From a virus, in IMG/VR virus record IMGVR_UViG_3300010430_000326, positions 1-31,383 of that record: DNA of 31,383 bases; one strand, written 5' to 3'. A model generated the notes under the pieces. It worked only from the letters and a program-made list of their open reading frames with translations, was not told where the DNA came from and did no database searches. Positions 20,018 to 28,537 of the stretch are shown here, piece by piece (the first letter of the stretch is position 1; each line of letters opens with the position of its first letter). Both the position numbers and the translations under genes were made by a program.

Positions 20018-21721
20018 ATGCCTGACGAAGAGCGCCGGCGGGACGATGGCCGCCTCGCCCAGAAGGAGGCGGTCATCAAGCTCGTGACGACGCGCCAGAA
20101 GAAGCTGGAGAGCGACCGTACGCAGTGGGACGACCAACTCCAGGACGTCGCCGACTACGTCTGCCCGCACCGCGACGACATCCGCGGCACGTATACGAAG
20201 GGCCAGCAACAAGGCGACAAGCTCTACGACGGTACGGCAGTCTCTGCGGCAGTCCTCGCGACGGACGGCATCCACGGCTATCACGTCTCACCGGCGTTCC
20301 CCTGGTTCCGATACGAGATGAACCGGAAGGACGTGAACCGGATCCCCGAGGTCCGAGAGTGGCTCCAGGAGTTGGAGTGGTTGGTCTATGGGGCGCTCAA
20401 CCGCTCCAATTTCTACGGGGAAATGTGGCCGTACATCTACGACGGCTTCAGTCTGGGAACGGCTTCTCTGTTCCCCGAGGAGGATCTCGGCCAGGGACGA
20501 ATCGTCTTTGAAGCCGTGCATCCGGGAGAGGCGTACATCGCCGAGAACAAGTTCGGCGAGGTCGATGTTTACCACCGCAAACGGAAGCTGACCGCGCGCC
20601 AGATCGTGCAGCGCTTCGGCGATGCCGTCCCCGAAGAGGTGCGCAACGTAGAGAAACATCAGCCATTCCAGGAGTATGAAGTCCTCCACGCGATCTACCC
20701 GCGGGAGGACTACAACGACTCGAAGATGGATGCCGCGAACAAGAGGTACGCGTCCTGTTGGCTCCTATCGAAGGGCAACGCCCTCCTCGGTGTTTCAGGC
20801 TTCGACCGATTCCCTTACTCCGTCTGGAGGTACATGAGAAGCGGGAAGGACGCCTACGGGAGGAGCCCTGCACACTTGGCCATGTCCGACATCAAGGGCC
20901 TGCAGGTCATGGGGAAGACCCTCCTGGGAGCGGCCCAGCTCGCCGTAGACCCGGCCTACAACGTGCCCGAGTACCTTGAGGGGAAGGTCCAGCTCAAGCC
21001 CCGCGGCCTCAACTACGTTCGCAGCGGCGACAACATCACCGCAGTGAATGATCCCCGTGGATTTCCGATTGGTCTCGACCGCGAGCAGGCCAAGCAGCAG
21101 TCCATTCGGGAGCGGTTCCACGTCGATACGTTCCTTCTCCTGACCCAGCTCGCGAACCAGGGTGGGCAGCGTACGGCCACCGAGGTCATCGAGTTAACCG
21201 CGGAGAAGGCCGCGATCCTCGGCGCGGAACTCGGCCCACTGAACTCGGAGCTCGACAAGATCCTCGACCAGGTCTATTCCATTGAGGACGAGGCGGGGCG
21301 CCTCCCGGGGCCACCGGACATCCTGCTGGAGTTGGCGGATCTGGATCCTAACCTTCGCTTCGATCCGGTCTACCTCGGTCCCCTTGCGCAGGCGCAGCGG
21401 GAGCGATTCAGCCGGGATTGGGTTACCAAGTTCATGGTCCAAATCGGCCCGGTAGCGGAGATCCAGCCGGGAGTCCTGGAGAACTTCGACCTCGACGCCG
21501 CCGTGCGGGAGATCGCCGAGAACATCAACATGCCGGCGGAAGCCCTGCGGCCAATGCGCGACGTGCAGCGATTCCGCGAGCAGAAGGCCCAGGCCATGCA
21601 GGCAGAGCAGCAGAAGCAGGACCTGGAGCGCCTGGCGGCGGCCGGCAAGGACGTGGCGGCCCTCGACAGGGAGGGCACCCTGGTCGACTCGATCATGGGA
21701 CAAGTGAATGCACCGGCTTGA
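20018..21721 (+). CDS. head-tail connector (T7-type portal) protein
   Basis: The protein has 567 residues. Typical T7-like portal features: QWDDQLQDVADYVCPHRDDI near the start, GTAVSAAVLATDGIHGYHVSP, then PWFRYEM (about 96-102), GTASLFPEED at about 150, and a Gln/Glu-rich helical C-terminus (QAEQQKQDLERLAAAGKD). Twelve copies would form the ring at the capsid vertex through which DNA is packaged and ejected. Length fits the family. Its neighbours (terminase upstream, scaffold and capsid downstream) agree. Confidence 0.93.
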   Translation: MPDEERRRDDGRLAQKEAVIKLVTTRQKKLESDRTQWDDQLQDVADYVCPHRDDIRGTYTKGQQQGDKLYDGTAVSAAVLATDGIHGYHVSPAFPWFRYEMNRKDVNRIPEVREWLQELEWLVYGALNRSNFYGEMWPYIYDGFSLGTASLFPEEDLGQGRIVFEAVHPGEAYIAENKFGEVDVYHRKRKLTARQIVQRFGDAVPEEVRNVEKHQPFQEYEVLHAIYPREDYNDSKMDAANKRYASCWLLSKGNALLGVSGFDRFPYSVWRYMRSGKDAYGRSPAHLAMSDIKGLQVMGKTLLGAAQLAVDPAYNVPEYLEGKVQLKPRGLNYVRSGDNITAVNDPRGFPIGLDREQAKQQSIRERFHVDTFLLLTQLANQGGQRTATEVIELTAEKAAILGAELGPLNSELDKILDQVYSIEDEAGRLPGPPDILLELADLDPNLRFDPVYLGPLAQAQRERFSRDWVTKFMVQIGPVAEIQPGVLENFDLDAAVREIAENINMPAEALRPMRDVQRFREQKAQAMQAEQQKQDLERLAAAGKDVAALDREGTLVDSIMGQVNAPA

Positions 21722-21980
21722 TACGTTTCCCGACGAGACGCTGATCGGGCAGTATCGCACGGTCTTCTCCTCCCGCTCGGGCCTCGATGTCCTGGGGCAC
21801 ATGCTCTGGGATCTCGGCGTATTCCAGCAGATCAGCGACGGCGCGGAGGATGTAGCGCTCAAGAACTACGGACTCCGCCTGGTGTCGATCCTGGCCGGCG
21901 GAGAGGTCGCGGCAGGGAGTCTGCACGCGTTTCTCGAAGCCGCCATGCGACAGCCAGTTAGCAGGGGAGGCACGGAGTGA
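21708..21980 (+). CDS. Bbp19-like small virion protein
   Basis: The protein has 90 residues. The ATG overlaps the portal gene by 14 bases. The arrangement (FPDETLIGQYRTVFSSRSGL, then VLGHMLWDLGVFQQIS, then KNYGLRLVSILAGG) is that of the small Bbp19-type protein beside portal genes in Bordetella BPP-1-like podoviruses. Its exact role (connector adaptor or assembly) is not known to me. Confidence 0.6.
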   Translation: MHRLDTFPDETLIGQYRTVFSSRSGLDVLGHMLWDLGVFQQISDGAEDVALKNYGLRLVSILAGGEVAAGSLHAFLEAAMRQPVSRGGTE

Positions 21981-22198
21981 TAAAGCCACGAATGGTCTTG
22001 GTCCACCCAACCCAGCAGCACCTGGCGGTGGAAATGTGGGTGGAGGGATCGGAACTGCGGTATTGGGCGGCGGATGGCGTGCTCTCGCCCCAACTACGGG
22101 CCGCACTCCAACAGTTAAAGCCGCATCTCGTTCGTGTTTTGCATTTGGCCGATCAGTCCATGTCCAGATCGGCGACCGACAGTAACATTCTGACATGA
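21977..22198 (+). CDS. small protein resembling a TubC N-terminal docking domain
   Basis: The protein has 73 residues with a GTG start overlapping the previous stop (GTGA); GGGGAGGC lies before it. The core (EMWVEGSELRYWAADGVLSP, then LRAALQQLKPHLVRVLH) fits the TubC docking pattern: a strand-turn-strand and A-A/L-x-P helix. Such docking domains also occur in phage primases. Here it stands alone between a connector gene and the scaffold. A protein-protein adaptor in head assembly is a guess. Confidence 0.45.
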   Translation: MIKPRMVLVHPTQQHLAVEMWVEGSELRYWAADGVLSPQLRAALQQLKPHLVRVLHLADQSMSRSATDSNILT

Positions 22199-22229
22199 AA
22201 CCGGAAACCATCGATTCAGGAGAAAGACC

Positions 22230-22985
22230 ATGTCTGACGAAGCCGGGACCGACTTAGCGGGCGAAGGCGGGGACGCTGGTGGTGGTGAGGATCGTGGATG
22301 GTTGAGCAGCATTCCCGAAAACCTGCGTGAGCACGAGGCGATCAAAGGTGCGGAGTCCCTGACGGACATCTACACCGGATTCGCCGAGCTCTCGGACAGG
22401 TCCAGGGATTCGCTGTCGATACCGGGCGACGATGCCACCGACGAGGACCGGGCCGCGTTCTACCAGCGGCTCGGGCGCCCGGAAGCCGCGGAGCAGTACG
22501 ACTTCACGAAACCGGAGTTGCCGGATGGCATCCCTTACGACGAAGCGGTCGAGGGGGCGTTCAAGGAGATCGGGTTCAAGCACGGTCTCTCTCAGGAACA
22601 GGCCGCCGGCCTTCACGCGTGGTACTGGTCCACGGTGAAAGCGGGCGCAGAAGAGCAGCAGCAGAAGACGGAAGCGGAGGTCAACAAGCTCAAGTCCGAA
22701 GACTGGAAGGGGGACGCGTTCGCGGAGAACTCGGAACGCGCCCGCCGAGCGTTCGAGAGGTTCGACAACGGCGACAAGGAAGCAGCGGGAGAGTTCCTCG
22801 CCAAAACGGTGGACGGCATCGCAATCGGAGACCATCCGCGATTCCTGAAGCTATTCGCGGCAGTCGGTGCGGCGATCTCGGATGACACGATGACCGGGGA
22901 CCGCTCGCACTCCCTCGACGCGATCCAGTCGGCAGACGCCCAAGCCAAAAAACGCTTCCCCAACACAAAATGGAATGACGGCTAA
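22230..22985 (+). CDS. capsid scaffolding protein
   Basis: The protein has 251 residues. It is acidic with Gly-rich start (AGTDLAGEGGDAGGGEDR), then long helices (EAVEGAFKEIGFKHGLSQEQ, KTEAEVNKLKSEDW, ERARRAFERFDN). The layout (acidic N-terminus, helical body, basic end KKRFPNTKW) and position directly before the major capsid gene are those of T7-like scaffolds. The ribosome site AGGAGAAAGACC precedes the ATG. No protease domain is visible. Confidence 0.8.
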   Translation: MSDEAGTDLAGEGGDAGGGEDRGWLSSIPENLREHEAIKGAESLTDIYTGFAELSDRSRDSLSIPGDDATDEDRAAFYQRLGRPEAAEQYDFTKPELPDGIPYDEAVEGAFKEIGFKHGLSQEQAAGLHAWYWSTVKAGAEEQQQKTEAEVNKLKSEDWKGDAFAENSERARRAFERFDNGDKEAAGEFLAKTVDGIAIGDHPRFLKLFAAVGAAISDDTMTGDRSHSLDAIQSADAQAKKRFPNTKWNDG

Positions 22986-22998
22986 AGGAGAGACATAG

Positions 22999-23976
22999 AT
23001 GGCGACCCTTACGAGTCAATACAGCCTGGTCGAACAGGCCAAAAGGATCGATCCCGACGGCGACCAGGCCAAGATTGTCGAGGTCCTGAACCGTCGAATG
23101 GGGGGCATCCTGCAGGAAGCCCCGTGGATTCCCTCGAACGACGTCTGGACGAACAAGACCACCCGCCGGGGCACCCTGCCCACGGGATCCAGGCGCAAAT
23201 TGAATCAGCGTGTCAGTCAATCCGTGAGCAGGACCACCGAGATCATGGACGTCATCGAGCAGTTGGAGGACTACTGCGACGTCGATGCCGCCCTGGTGGA
23301 TTCGATGCCGAGCGCGGCCATGTTCCGTTCCCAGGAGGTCGACGCCTTCATCGAGGGCCTGGGGCAGACGATCGCCTCGGACATCCTCTACGCCGACGCC
23401 AACGCGGATCCCGACTCCATGCACGGTCTGGCGGCCCGCATGGGCACCCTGGACGGCCGTTTCGTGATCGGCGAGGGAGGCACTGGGAGCGACGTCACGT
23501 CCATTTTCGTGGTCACCTGGGGCCCGGAGTGGGCGCACCTGATCTACCCGAAAAATATGGCCGCCGAGATGGGCGTGCGTCATGTCGACAAGGGGCAGGT
23601 CACCTCGGAGACGACCAACGGTTTGATCGAGGTCTACCGAGACCATTTCTGCATTCGGGTGGGGATGGTGGTCAGGCATCCTCGGGCGATCGGGCGACTT
23701 GCGAATATCGAGTCCGCTGGCACGAGCAATACCTTCGACGAGGACAACCTGATCACCCTGATCAACAACATGGAGACGGGCCCCGGAACGAGGATCTACT
23801 GCAACGAGACGGTTCTCACGCAGATGCAGATCCGGGCAAAGGACAAGAACAACATCAACTACTACATGGACTCGTCCTTCGCCCTGTCCGGTCAGCCGCC
23901 GCTGGCGTTCCAGGGGACCCCGGTGCGCCGGTTTGATCGCGAGATCTTGCTGAACACGGAGAGCGCGATCAGCTAA
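22999..23976 (+). CDS. major capsid protein (HK97 fold expected)
   Basis: The protein has 325 residues. AAAGGAGAGACAT precedes the ATG. It begins MATLTSQYSLVEQAKRIDPD, has an extended arm (WTNKTTRRGTLPTGSRRKLN), a spine helix region (EAFIEGLGQTI-type at about 115) and typical late strands (VVTWGPEWAHLIYPKNMAAE, then CIRVGMVVRHPRAIGRL). It resembles podovirus major capsid proteins of the BPP-1 group. Position after the scaffold supports it. Confidence 0.85.
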   Translation: MATLTSQYSLVEQAKRIDPDGDQAKIVEVLNRRMGGILQEAPWIPSNDVWTNKTTRRGTLPTGSRRKLNQRVSQSVSRTTEIMDVIEQLEDYCDVDAALVDSMPSAAMFRSQEVDAFIEGLGQTIASDILYADANADPDSMHGLAARMGTLDGRFVIGEGGTGSDVTSIFVVTWGPEWAHLIYPKNMAAEMGVRHVDKGQVTSETTNGLIEVYRDHFCIRVGMVVRHPRAIGRLANIESAGTSNTFDEDNLITLINNMETGPGTRIYCNETVLTQMQIRAKDKNNINYYMDSSFALSGQPPLAFQGTPVRRFDREILLNTESAIS

Positions 23977-24034
23977 TCCATTCGCCGCCGAGCGCTCAAC
24001 GTATTGAACACGGCACAATAGAAGGAGACAACAC

Positions 24035-24505
24035 ATGCCGATCATGGACGCCCAATTGCTGCTCGCGGAATCGCAGGATGTCAGTGCGAATTCCGGCGCC
24101 AGCACGGATACCACGAACGAAGTCTACATCCCGGCGGTCAACGATCACACCGGGACCAGCCGCAGCGATCGCCCCGGCACCAGTGGCCGACTGTTTTGGA
24201 ACGGAGTGGTGGAGGACACCGCATGGGCCGGGAGCGGTGCGGTGGTGACGATCACCCTCTATCATCACACCGCAACGGGAGCAGTCGCCGGCGGGGCCAT
24301 TCTGATCACGGTCCCGGTGATCACCCTCGGGGCTTCGGGCCTGCCCGACGGCACGCAACTGTTCTCGATCGCGCTTCCCCAGGGGACGATCAATCCCTAC
24401 CTCGAGGGGAACGTCGCTGTCGCCACTGCGAACATGACCGCTGCCGGACTCACCAGTTGGATTGGCGGACCGATCCAGCAGGGCGGCGAGCACGGCGCAC
24501 TGTAA
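24035..24505 (+). CDS. capsid cement/decoration protein (Bbp16-like)
   Basis: The protein has 156 residues and starts MPIMDAQLLLAESQDVSANS after AGAAGGAGACAAC. The DAQLLLAESQDV opening is typical of Bbp16-type cement proteins; the rest is a jelly-roll-like beta fold (GAVVTITLYHHTATGAVAGG, ILITVPVITLG, LFSIALPQGTINPYLEGN). It probably stabilises the expanded capsid. The gene lies next to the major capsid gene as in related phages. Confidence 0.7.
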   Translation: MPIMDAQLLLAESQDVSANSGASTDTTNEVYIPAVNDHTGTSRSDRPGTSGRLFWNGVVEDTAWAGSGAVVTITLYHHTATGAVAGGAILITVPVITLGASGLPDGTQLFSIALPQGTINPYLEGNVAVATANMTAAGLTSWIGGPIQQGGEHGAL

Positions 24506-24534
24506 GCGGGACGAACCCCGGGAGGGGTAGAAAG

Positions 24535-24556
24535 GAGGGGGCCTCCGGGCCCCCTC
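24535..24556 (+). terminator. strong GC hairpin after head genes, no T-tract
   Basis: GAGGGGGC (24535-24542) and GCCCCCTC (24549-24556) pair around CTCCGG. It could set a ratio of head to tail transcripts by pausing or RNA stability. The following gene starts 14 bases later. Confidence 0.45.
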
Positions 24557-24569
24557 TGGGGAGGCGATC

Positions 24570-24743
24570 ATGCCGAGGCCGACCAAGAGCGAGAGCGAAG
24601 ACGACTTCGTCAGCCGCTGAATTCCTTATGTGCTCCGTGAGGGCACCGCAAAGAATCAAAGCCACGCCGCGGCCAAATGCCACGGCATGTACCGGGAGAA
24701 GCAGGCCCGCAAGCGCTTTCCCAACACCTATCGGAAGGAGTAA
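24570..24743 (+). CDS. small phage protein with in-frame TGA at a Cys position
   Basis: From ATG 24570 (after GGGGAGG) the frame reads MPRPTKSESEDDFVSR, then TGA (24618-24620), then IPYVLREGTAKNQSHAAAKC and HGMYREKQARKRFPNTYRKE to TAA at 24741. The parts on both sides of the TGA form one protein: similar short phage proteins read D-F-x-S-R-C-I/M-P, with Cys at this site. The TAA abuts the next gene. Either a Cys codon mutated to stop, or the TGA is recoded (selenocysteine). A small hairpin follows the TGA. Full length with recoding is 57 residues. The family match is from memory. Confidence 0.5.
24630..24646 (+). promoter_or_regulatory. hairpin downstream of the in-frame TGA (SECIS-like candidate)
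   Basis: GTGCTC (24630-24635) pairs with GGGCAC (24641-24646), six pairs including one G-U, loop CGTGA. The loop starts 15 bases after the TGA and has G as its second base. Bacterial SECIS elements lie just after the UGA and carry a G near the loop start. The stem is short, and a hairpin in GC-rich DNA may be chance. Confidence 0.3.
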
Positions 24744-24745
24744 CC

Positions 24746-25180
24746 ATGAACGCCACTCTTTTTGTCCTCCGCACGTTCCAACACGCGGGACACTTCATCC
24801 GCGCCGGCGAGGAGCCGGAGGACGCGACGATCACGGTGCCCGCAGATGAGTTCCGGGAGGAACGGGACCGCGGGCGCAACCCGGAGACCGGCCGTTGGCT
24901 GTCTGGTTTACTGAACCACTGCGAGCCAGCCGACCAGGTCGCTGCGCAGATCTTCGAAGAGGACCCGGGGACTCCGGGACCACCCAGTTCGAAGGCCAAA
25001 TCCGCACGGTCCACGGGATTGCGGCAGCAAGCTAAAGCCGAAAGGAATCCCGAGGTCGAGAAGGAACTGGAGGAGTTGTGGGCCGAATTCGACGCGATCG
25101 GCAAGGCCTATGACCGACGGTGGAGCCTGGCGCGGACCCGACAGGAACTGACCAGGGCCAAGAAGGAGGTGGGTGGCTGA
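24746..25180 (+). CDS. hypothetical protein between head and tail genes
   Basis: The protein has 144 residues. ATG at 24746 follows GGAAGGAG. It begins MNATLFVLRTFQHAGHFIRA, has a beta-rich first half (ITVPADEFREER) and a basic helical end (SLARTRQELTRAKKEV) after an EVEKELEELWAEFDAIGKAY coiled coil. Its position fits a head-tail joining or assembly role, but it is not recognised. Confidence 0.5.
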   Translation: MNATLFVLRTFQHAGHFIRAGEEPEDATITVPADEFREERDRGRNPETGRWLSGLLNHCEPADQVAAQIFEEDPGTPGPPSSKAKSARSTGLRQQAKAERNPEVEKELEELWAEFDAIGKAYDRRWSLARTRQELTRAKKEVGG

Positions 25181-25353
25181 TGAGCGGGAAACGAGCCAGG
25201 GCTTTGCGCGGGCAATTCCGAGTGGAGGTCCGTGCGCCGGCGTATGAGGCGGGAAGCCCAGCATATGCTGGCCCGGGGCGTGCCCGGTATCGTCAGGCCA
25301 AGAAATATTGGGCGAGCACACATGGTCCCGGGACAACCGGACGAGGTAGGTGA
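25180..25353 (+). CDS. small basic hypothetical protein
   Basis: The protein has 57 residues. The ATG overlaps the previous TGA by one base (TGATG) with GGAGGTGGG upstream, and its own TGA overlaps the next ATG the same way. It is rich in Arg, Gly and Ala (MSGKRARALRGQFRVEVRAP, then ARYRQAKKYWASTHGPG). It may bind nucleic acid; no function is recognised. Confidence 0.5.
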   Translation: MSGKRARALRGQFRVEVRAPAYEAGSPAYAGPGRARYRQAKKYWASTHGPGTTGRGR

Positions 25354-26006
25354 TGGCGAGCGAACCCGAGATCTGCAACCTGGCCCTGATGAAGTACGGC
25401 GACAAGCTCATCTCGTCCATAGACGACGACACCAAGGAGGGCCGGGCGTGCAAGGTTCTCTATCCGTTGATGCGCGACGAGATCATGTACAGCCATCCCT
25501 GGAACTTCGCGATGCGGCGGGTGGACATTACGGGCGCCATCGTTACGGCACCGGTCTTCGGTTACGAGTTCGCCTATCAACTGCCCCCAAGTTGCCTGCG
25601 CGTCTGGGAGCTGTTCGACCCGAACCTGGACACGACCTCGTCGCGCGTCTGGCTTTCCGAAGGCCAACTGGACAAGACGCACGTCATCCCCGAGGATCTA
25701 TGGGAGGTGGAGGACGACAAGCTCCTGACGAATCGGGAAGAGGATGTCTGGATCCGGTACATCTTCCGCGTGACCGAAACCGGCAAGTTCAACCCGGCTT
25801 TCGTCAACTGCGTTGCCACACGTCTCGCCGCCGAGCTGGCGGTCTATCTCGCCAAATCCAAAACGATGCGCCGAGAACTCCTCGATGAGCTGGATAAAGT
25901 CGTTTTGCCCGCGGCCATGAGGCTCAACGCCTTCGAAGGGAACAAACGTCGGCATCGGGACAGCCAGCCCATGGACGAGGGCAACTTCTCCTGGCAGGCT
26001 CGATGA
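25353..26006 (+). CDS. tail tubular protein A (T7 gp11-like)
   Basis: The protein has 217 residues. The opening SEPEICNLALMKYGDKLISS, then DEIMYSHPWNFAMRRVDI, LPPSCLRVWEL and a conserved late helix (TRLAAELAVYLAKS) are the standard features of T7-type adaptor proteins. It forms the ring below the portal. The order gp11-like then gp12-like is preserved; the two genes overlap by four bases. Confidence 0.9.
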   Translation: MASEPEICNLALMKYGDKLISSIDDDTKEGRACKVLYPLMRDEIMYSHPWNFAMRRVDITGAIVTAPVFGYEFAYQLPPSCLRVWELFDPNLDTTSSRVWLSEGQLDKTHVIPEDLWEVEDDKLLTNREEDVWIRYIFRVTETGKFNPAFVNCVATRLAAELAVYLAKSKTMRRELLDELDKVVLPAAMRLNAFEGNKRRHRDSQPMDEGNFSWQAR

Positions 26007-28537
26007 AGCCGATTCAGACGTCGTTCAACGCCGGGCAATGGAGCCCGCTCCTCGAGGGGCGTGTGGATCTCGAGAAGTACGACAGCGCGCTCTTCCGCTG
26101 CGAGGGATTCCTGCTCGATCCTCGGGGTCCCGCCCATCTCTGCCCGGGGCTGCGGTACATCGCCGGGACGAAGACGAACGCCTCGGTATCCCGCCTCATC
26201 CCTTTCGAGTTCTCGGTCACCCAGGCCTACATCCTCGAGTTCGGGGACCTCTACATTCGTTTCTATCGGGACCAGGCCCAGATCCTGGACGGCGGCAGTC
26301 CCTACGAGATCGTTTCACCCTATGCCGCGGCGGACCTCGCGGCTCTGAAGTGGACGCAATCCGCGGACGTCCTCTACCTCTTCCACGAGGACCACGAACC
26401 GCGGAAACTCAGCCGGACCGGTCATACGTCCTGGACGCTCTCAATCATCAATTTCCGGCCTCCGGCCATCAGCGAACAAGGGCTCCAGCCGGCTGCGACC
26501 CTGACGCCCGCGGCCGTTAGCGGGACGGCCGTGACGTTCACCGCCGGATCGGCGGTCTTCCTCTCGGGCGACGTCGGCCGGCTTTTGACCTCGGGTGTCG
26601 GCCGAGCGTCCATCGTCGCATTTCTCTCCACGACGCAAGTCCAGGCGGACATCATCGACGACTTTGCGAGCACGGACCCGATCGCCGCCGGCAGTTGGTC
26701 GATGCTCGGGAGTCCGGACGGGACGCTGACTGCGAGTGCCGTGGGCCCCGTGGGCAAGATCATTACCCTCACGGGCTCGGATGAATCCGAGGCCTTCGCC
26801 GCCCTCCTCGGCCAGGATCAGGATTATTGGACGGTCAGCGCGTCGGGGACCAATGAGTACTATCTGGAGAATACGGCCCCGGGTTATACCGCGACGGAAC
26901 CCAGCAACGTCTACATCGACGACGTTCAGGCCGCAACGGGAACCCTCGGAAGCCTGGGGGTTGTGCAGTGGGGTTGGGGCGACAACGACACCCTCGGCTA
27001 CAACACGATCTACGTACGGTTGTCGGACGGCGCGGACCCCGATGACAAGAGCACGGTCTTGGACCCGGACAACGACTTCCTGCAACGATCGACCATCTCC
27101 GGGGACAAGGACATCTGGCGGACGACCGACGTCGGGAAATACGTACGGATCAACTCCGGTCTCGTCCGGATCACGTCCTACACGTCCACGACCGTCGTCA
27201 GTGGCGAGGTCGTCAAGGAATTGGTTTCGATCGACGCGGCCACGGCCTGGACGCTCGAGGACGCCGTCTGGAGCGCAACAAACGGCTTTCCGTCCTCGGG
27301 GACATTCTTCGAGGATCGGCTGGTGCTCGCGGGATCGACGGCTTTCCCCGAAACCGTGTGGGGTTCCGTGGTCGGGGACTACGAGAACTTTACCCCCGGG
27401 ATCGATGACGCGGACTCCTTCGCGTTCACGTTGAACTCCCGCAAGGTCCAGGTCATTCGCTGGATCGAACCCCGCGAGTATCTCGTGATCGGAACCGCCT
27501 CGGGTATCTGGCGGCTGGGGCCGGAGGACACGGGGGACCCTCTGACGCCGTTGAACGTCGACGCGAAGGAAGAGAGCAGCCGCGGGAGCGCGGATATCCT
27601 CCCCGTGACGATCGACAGCGCCACGCTCTTCGTCCAGCGCGCCGCGCGCAAGATCCGCGAATTCGTCTACCACCTCGCCGATGACGGCTACCGGGCCCCG
27701 GATCTCACGCTCCTCGCCGAGGACATCACCCTCGGGGGCCTTGCGGAGATCGCCTACCAGGAGGAGCCCTTCTCGATTGTCTGGGGCCGGCTGGTGGACG
27801 GGACCCTGGTCGCTCTCAGCTATCTACGCGATCAGGACGTGATCGGCTGGAGCGAATTCTCGAAGGGCACGATCGAGAGCCTGGCGGTCATCCCCGGCGA
27901 CGGTTACGACGAGGTCTGGGCAGTCGTCAATCGGACCGTCAATGGCAGCGTGGTCCGCTACGTCGAGATGCTGGAGCAGGTCTTCCGCGACGATCCGGCA
28001 ACGTACGCCGAGAATCTCGGTCTGAACGCATTCTTTCTCGATTCGGGAATCACCTACAACGGCGCCGCGACGACAACGATCACGGGCCTCGACCACCTGG
28101 AAGGGGAGGCGGTGACCTGCTTGGTCAACGGCGCCGTGCTGACCGGCCAGACCGTTTCCAGTGGACAGATCACGCTGCCGATCTCCGCGACCGTGGTCCA
28201 TGTGGGCCTCTGGAGCAACGCCACCCTCCAATTGCAGCGCCTCGAGGGCTCGCTTCGGTCGGGCGGAACGCTCCAGGGCGAGCGCAAGAAGATCGACGAG
28301 CTGACCGTGCGTGTGCTGTCTTCCGGAGTGTTCAGGGCGGGCCCGGATGAAAGCAACCTCGACGACGTGCGCGACCGGGAGCAGTCCCTGGTCATGGGGG
28401 GGCCATATCCGCTCTACACGGGGGACCTCGAGATGGGGTACGACGGCGGATGGGAGCAGGACGCCCGGCCCATGATCCGGCAGACGATGCCGCTTCCGTT
28501 GACGGTTTTGGCGGTGATGGCGGATGTCGACGTCTAG
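26003..28537 (+). CDS. tail tubular protein B (T7 gp12-like nozzle)
   Basis: The protein has 844 residues. It begins MKPIQTSFNAGQWSPLLEGR and then DLEKYDSALFRCEGFLLDPR, GLRYIAGTKT, typical of tail tubular protein B. Further features are RLIPFEFSVTQAYILEFGDL, PPAISEQGLQPAATLTPAAV, AWTLEDAVWSATNGFPSSGT and a QVIRWIEPREYLVIGTASGI segment. It forms the hexameric nozzle through which DNA exits. The last 14 bases overlap the next gene. Confidence 0.9.
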   Translation: MKPIQTSFNAGQWSPLLEGRVDLEKYDSALFRCEGFLLDPRGPAHLCPGLRYIAGTKTNASVSRLIPFEFSVTQAYILEFGDLYIRFYRDQAQILDGGSPYEIVSPYAAADLAALKWTQSADVLYLFHEDHEPRKLSRTGHTSWTLSIINFRPPAISEQGLQPAATLTPAAVSGTAVTFTAGSAVFLSGDVGRLLTSGVGRASIVAFLSTTQVQADIIDDFASTDPIAAGSWSMLGSPDGTLTASAVGPVGKIITLTGSDESEAFAALLGQDQDYWTVSASGTNEYYLENTAPGYTATEPSNVYIDDVQAATGTLGSLGVVQWGWGDNDTLGYNTIYVRLSDGADPDDKSTVLDPDNDFLQRSTISGDKDIWRTTDVGKYVRINSGLVRITSYTSTTVVSGEVVKELVSIDAATAWTLEDAVWSATNGFPSSGTFFEDRLVLAGSTAFPETVWGSVVGDYENFTPGIDDADSFAFTLNSRKVQVIRWIEPREYLVIGTASGIWRLGPEDTGDPLTPLNVDAKEESSRGSADILPVTIDSATLFVQRAARKIREFVYHLADDGYRAPDLTLLAEDITLGGLAEIAYQEEPFSIVWGRLVDGTLVALSYLRDQDVIGWSEFSKGTIESLAVIPGDGYDEVWAVVNRTVNGSVVRYVEMLEQVFRDDPATYAENLGLNAFFLDSGITYNGAATTTITGLDHLEGEAVTCLVNGAVLTGQTVSSGQITLPISATVVHVGLWSNATLQLQRLEGSLRSGGTLQGERKKIDELTVRVLSSGVFRAGPDESNLDDVRDREQSLVMGGPYPLYTGDLEMGYDGGWEQDARPMIRQTMPLPLTVLAVMADVDV

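Noticed and set aside
20288-20689. Long open frames on the minus strand under portal and other structural genes
   Set aside because: They lie opposite clear genes, and lack ribosome sites; they result from high GC.
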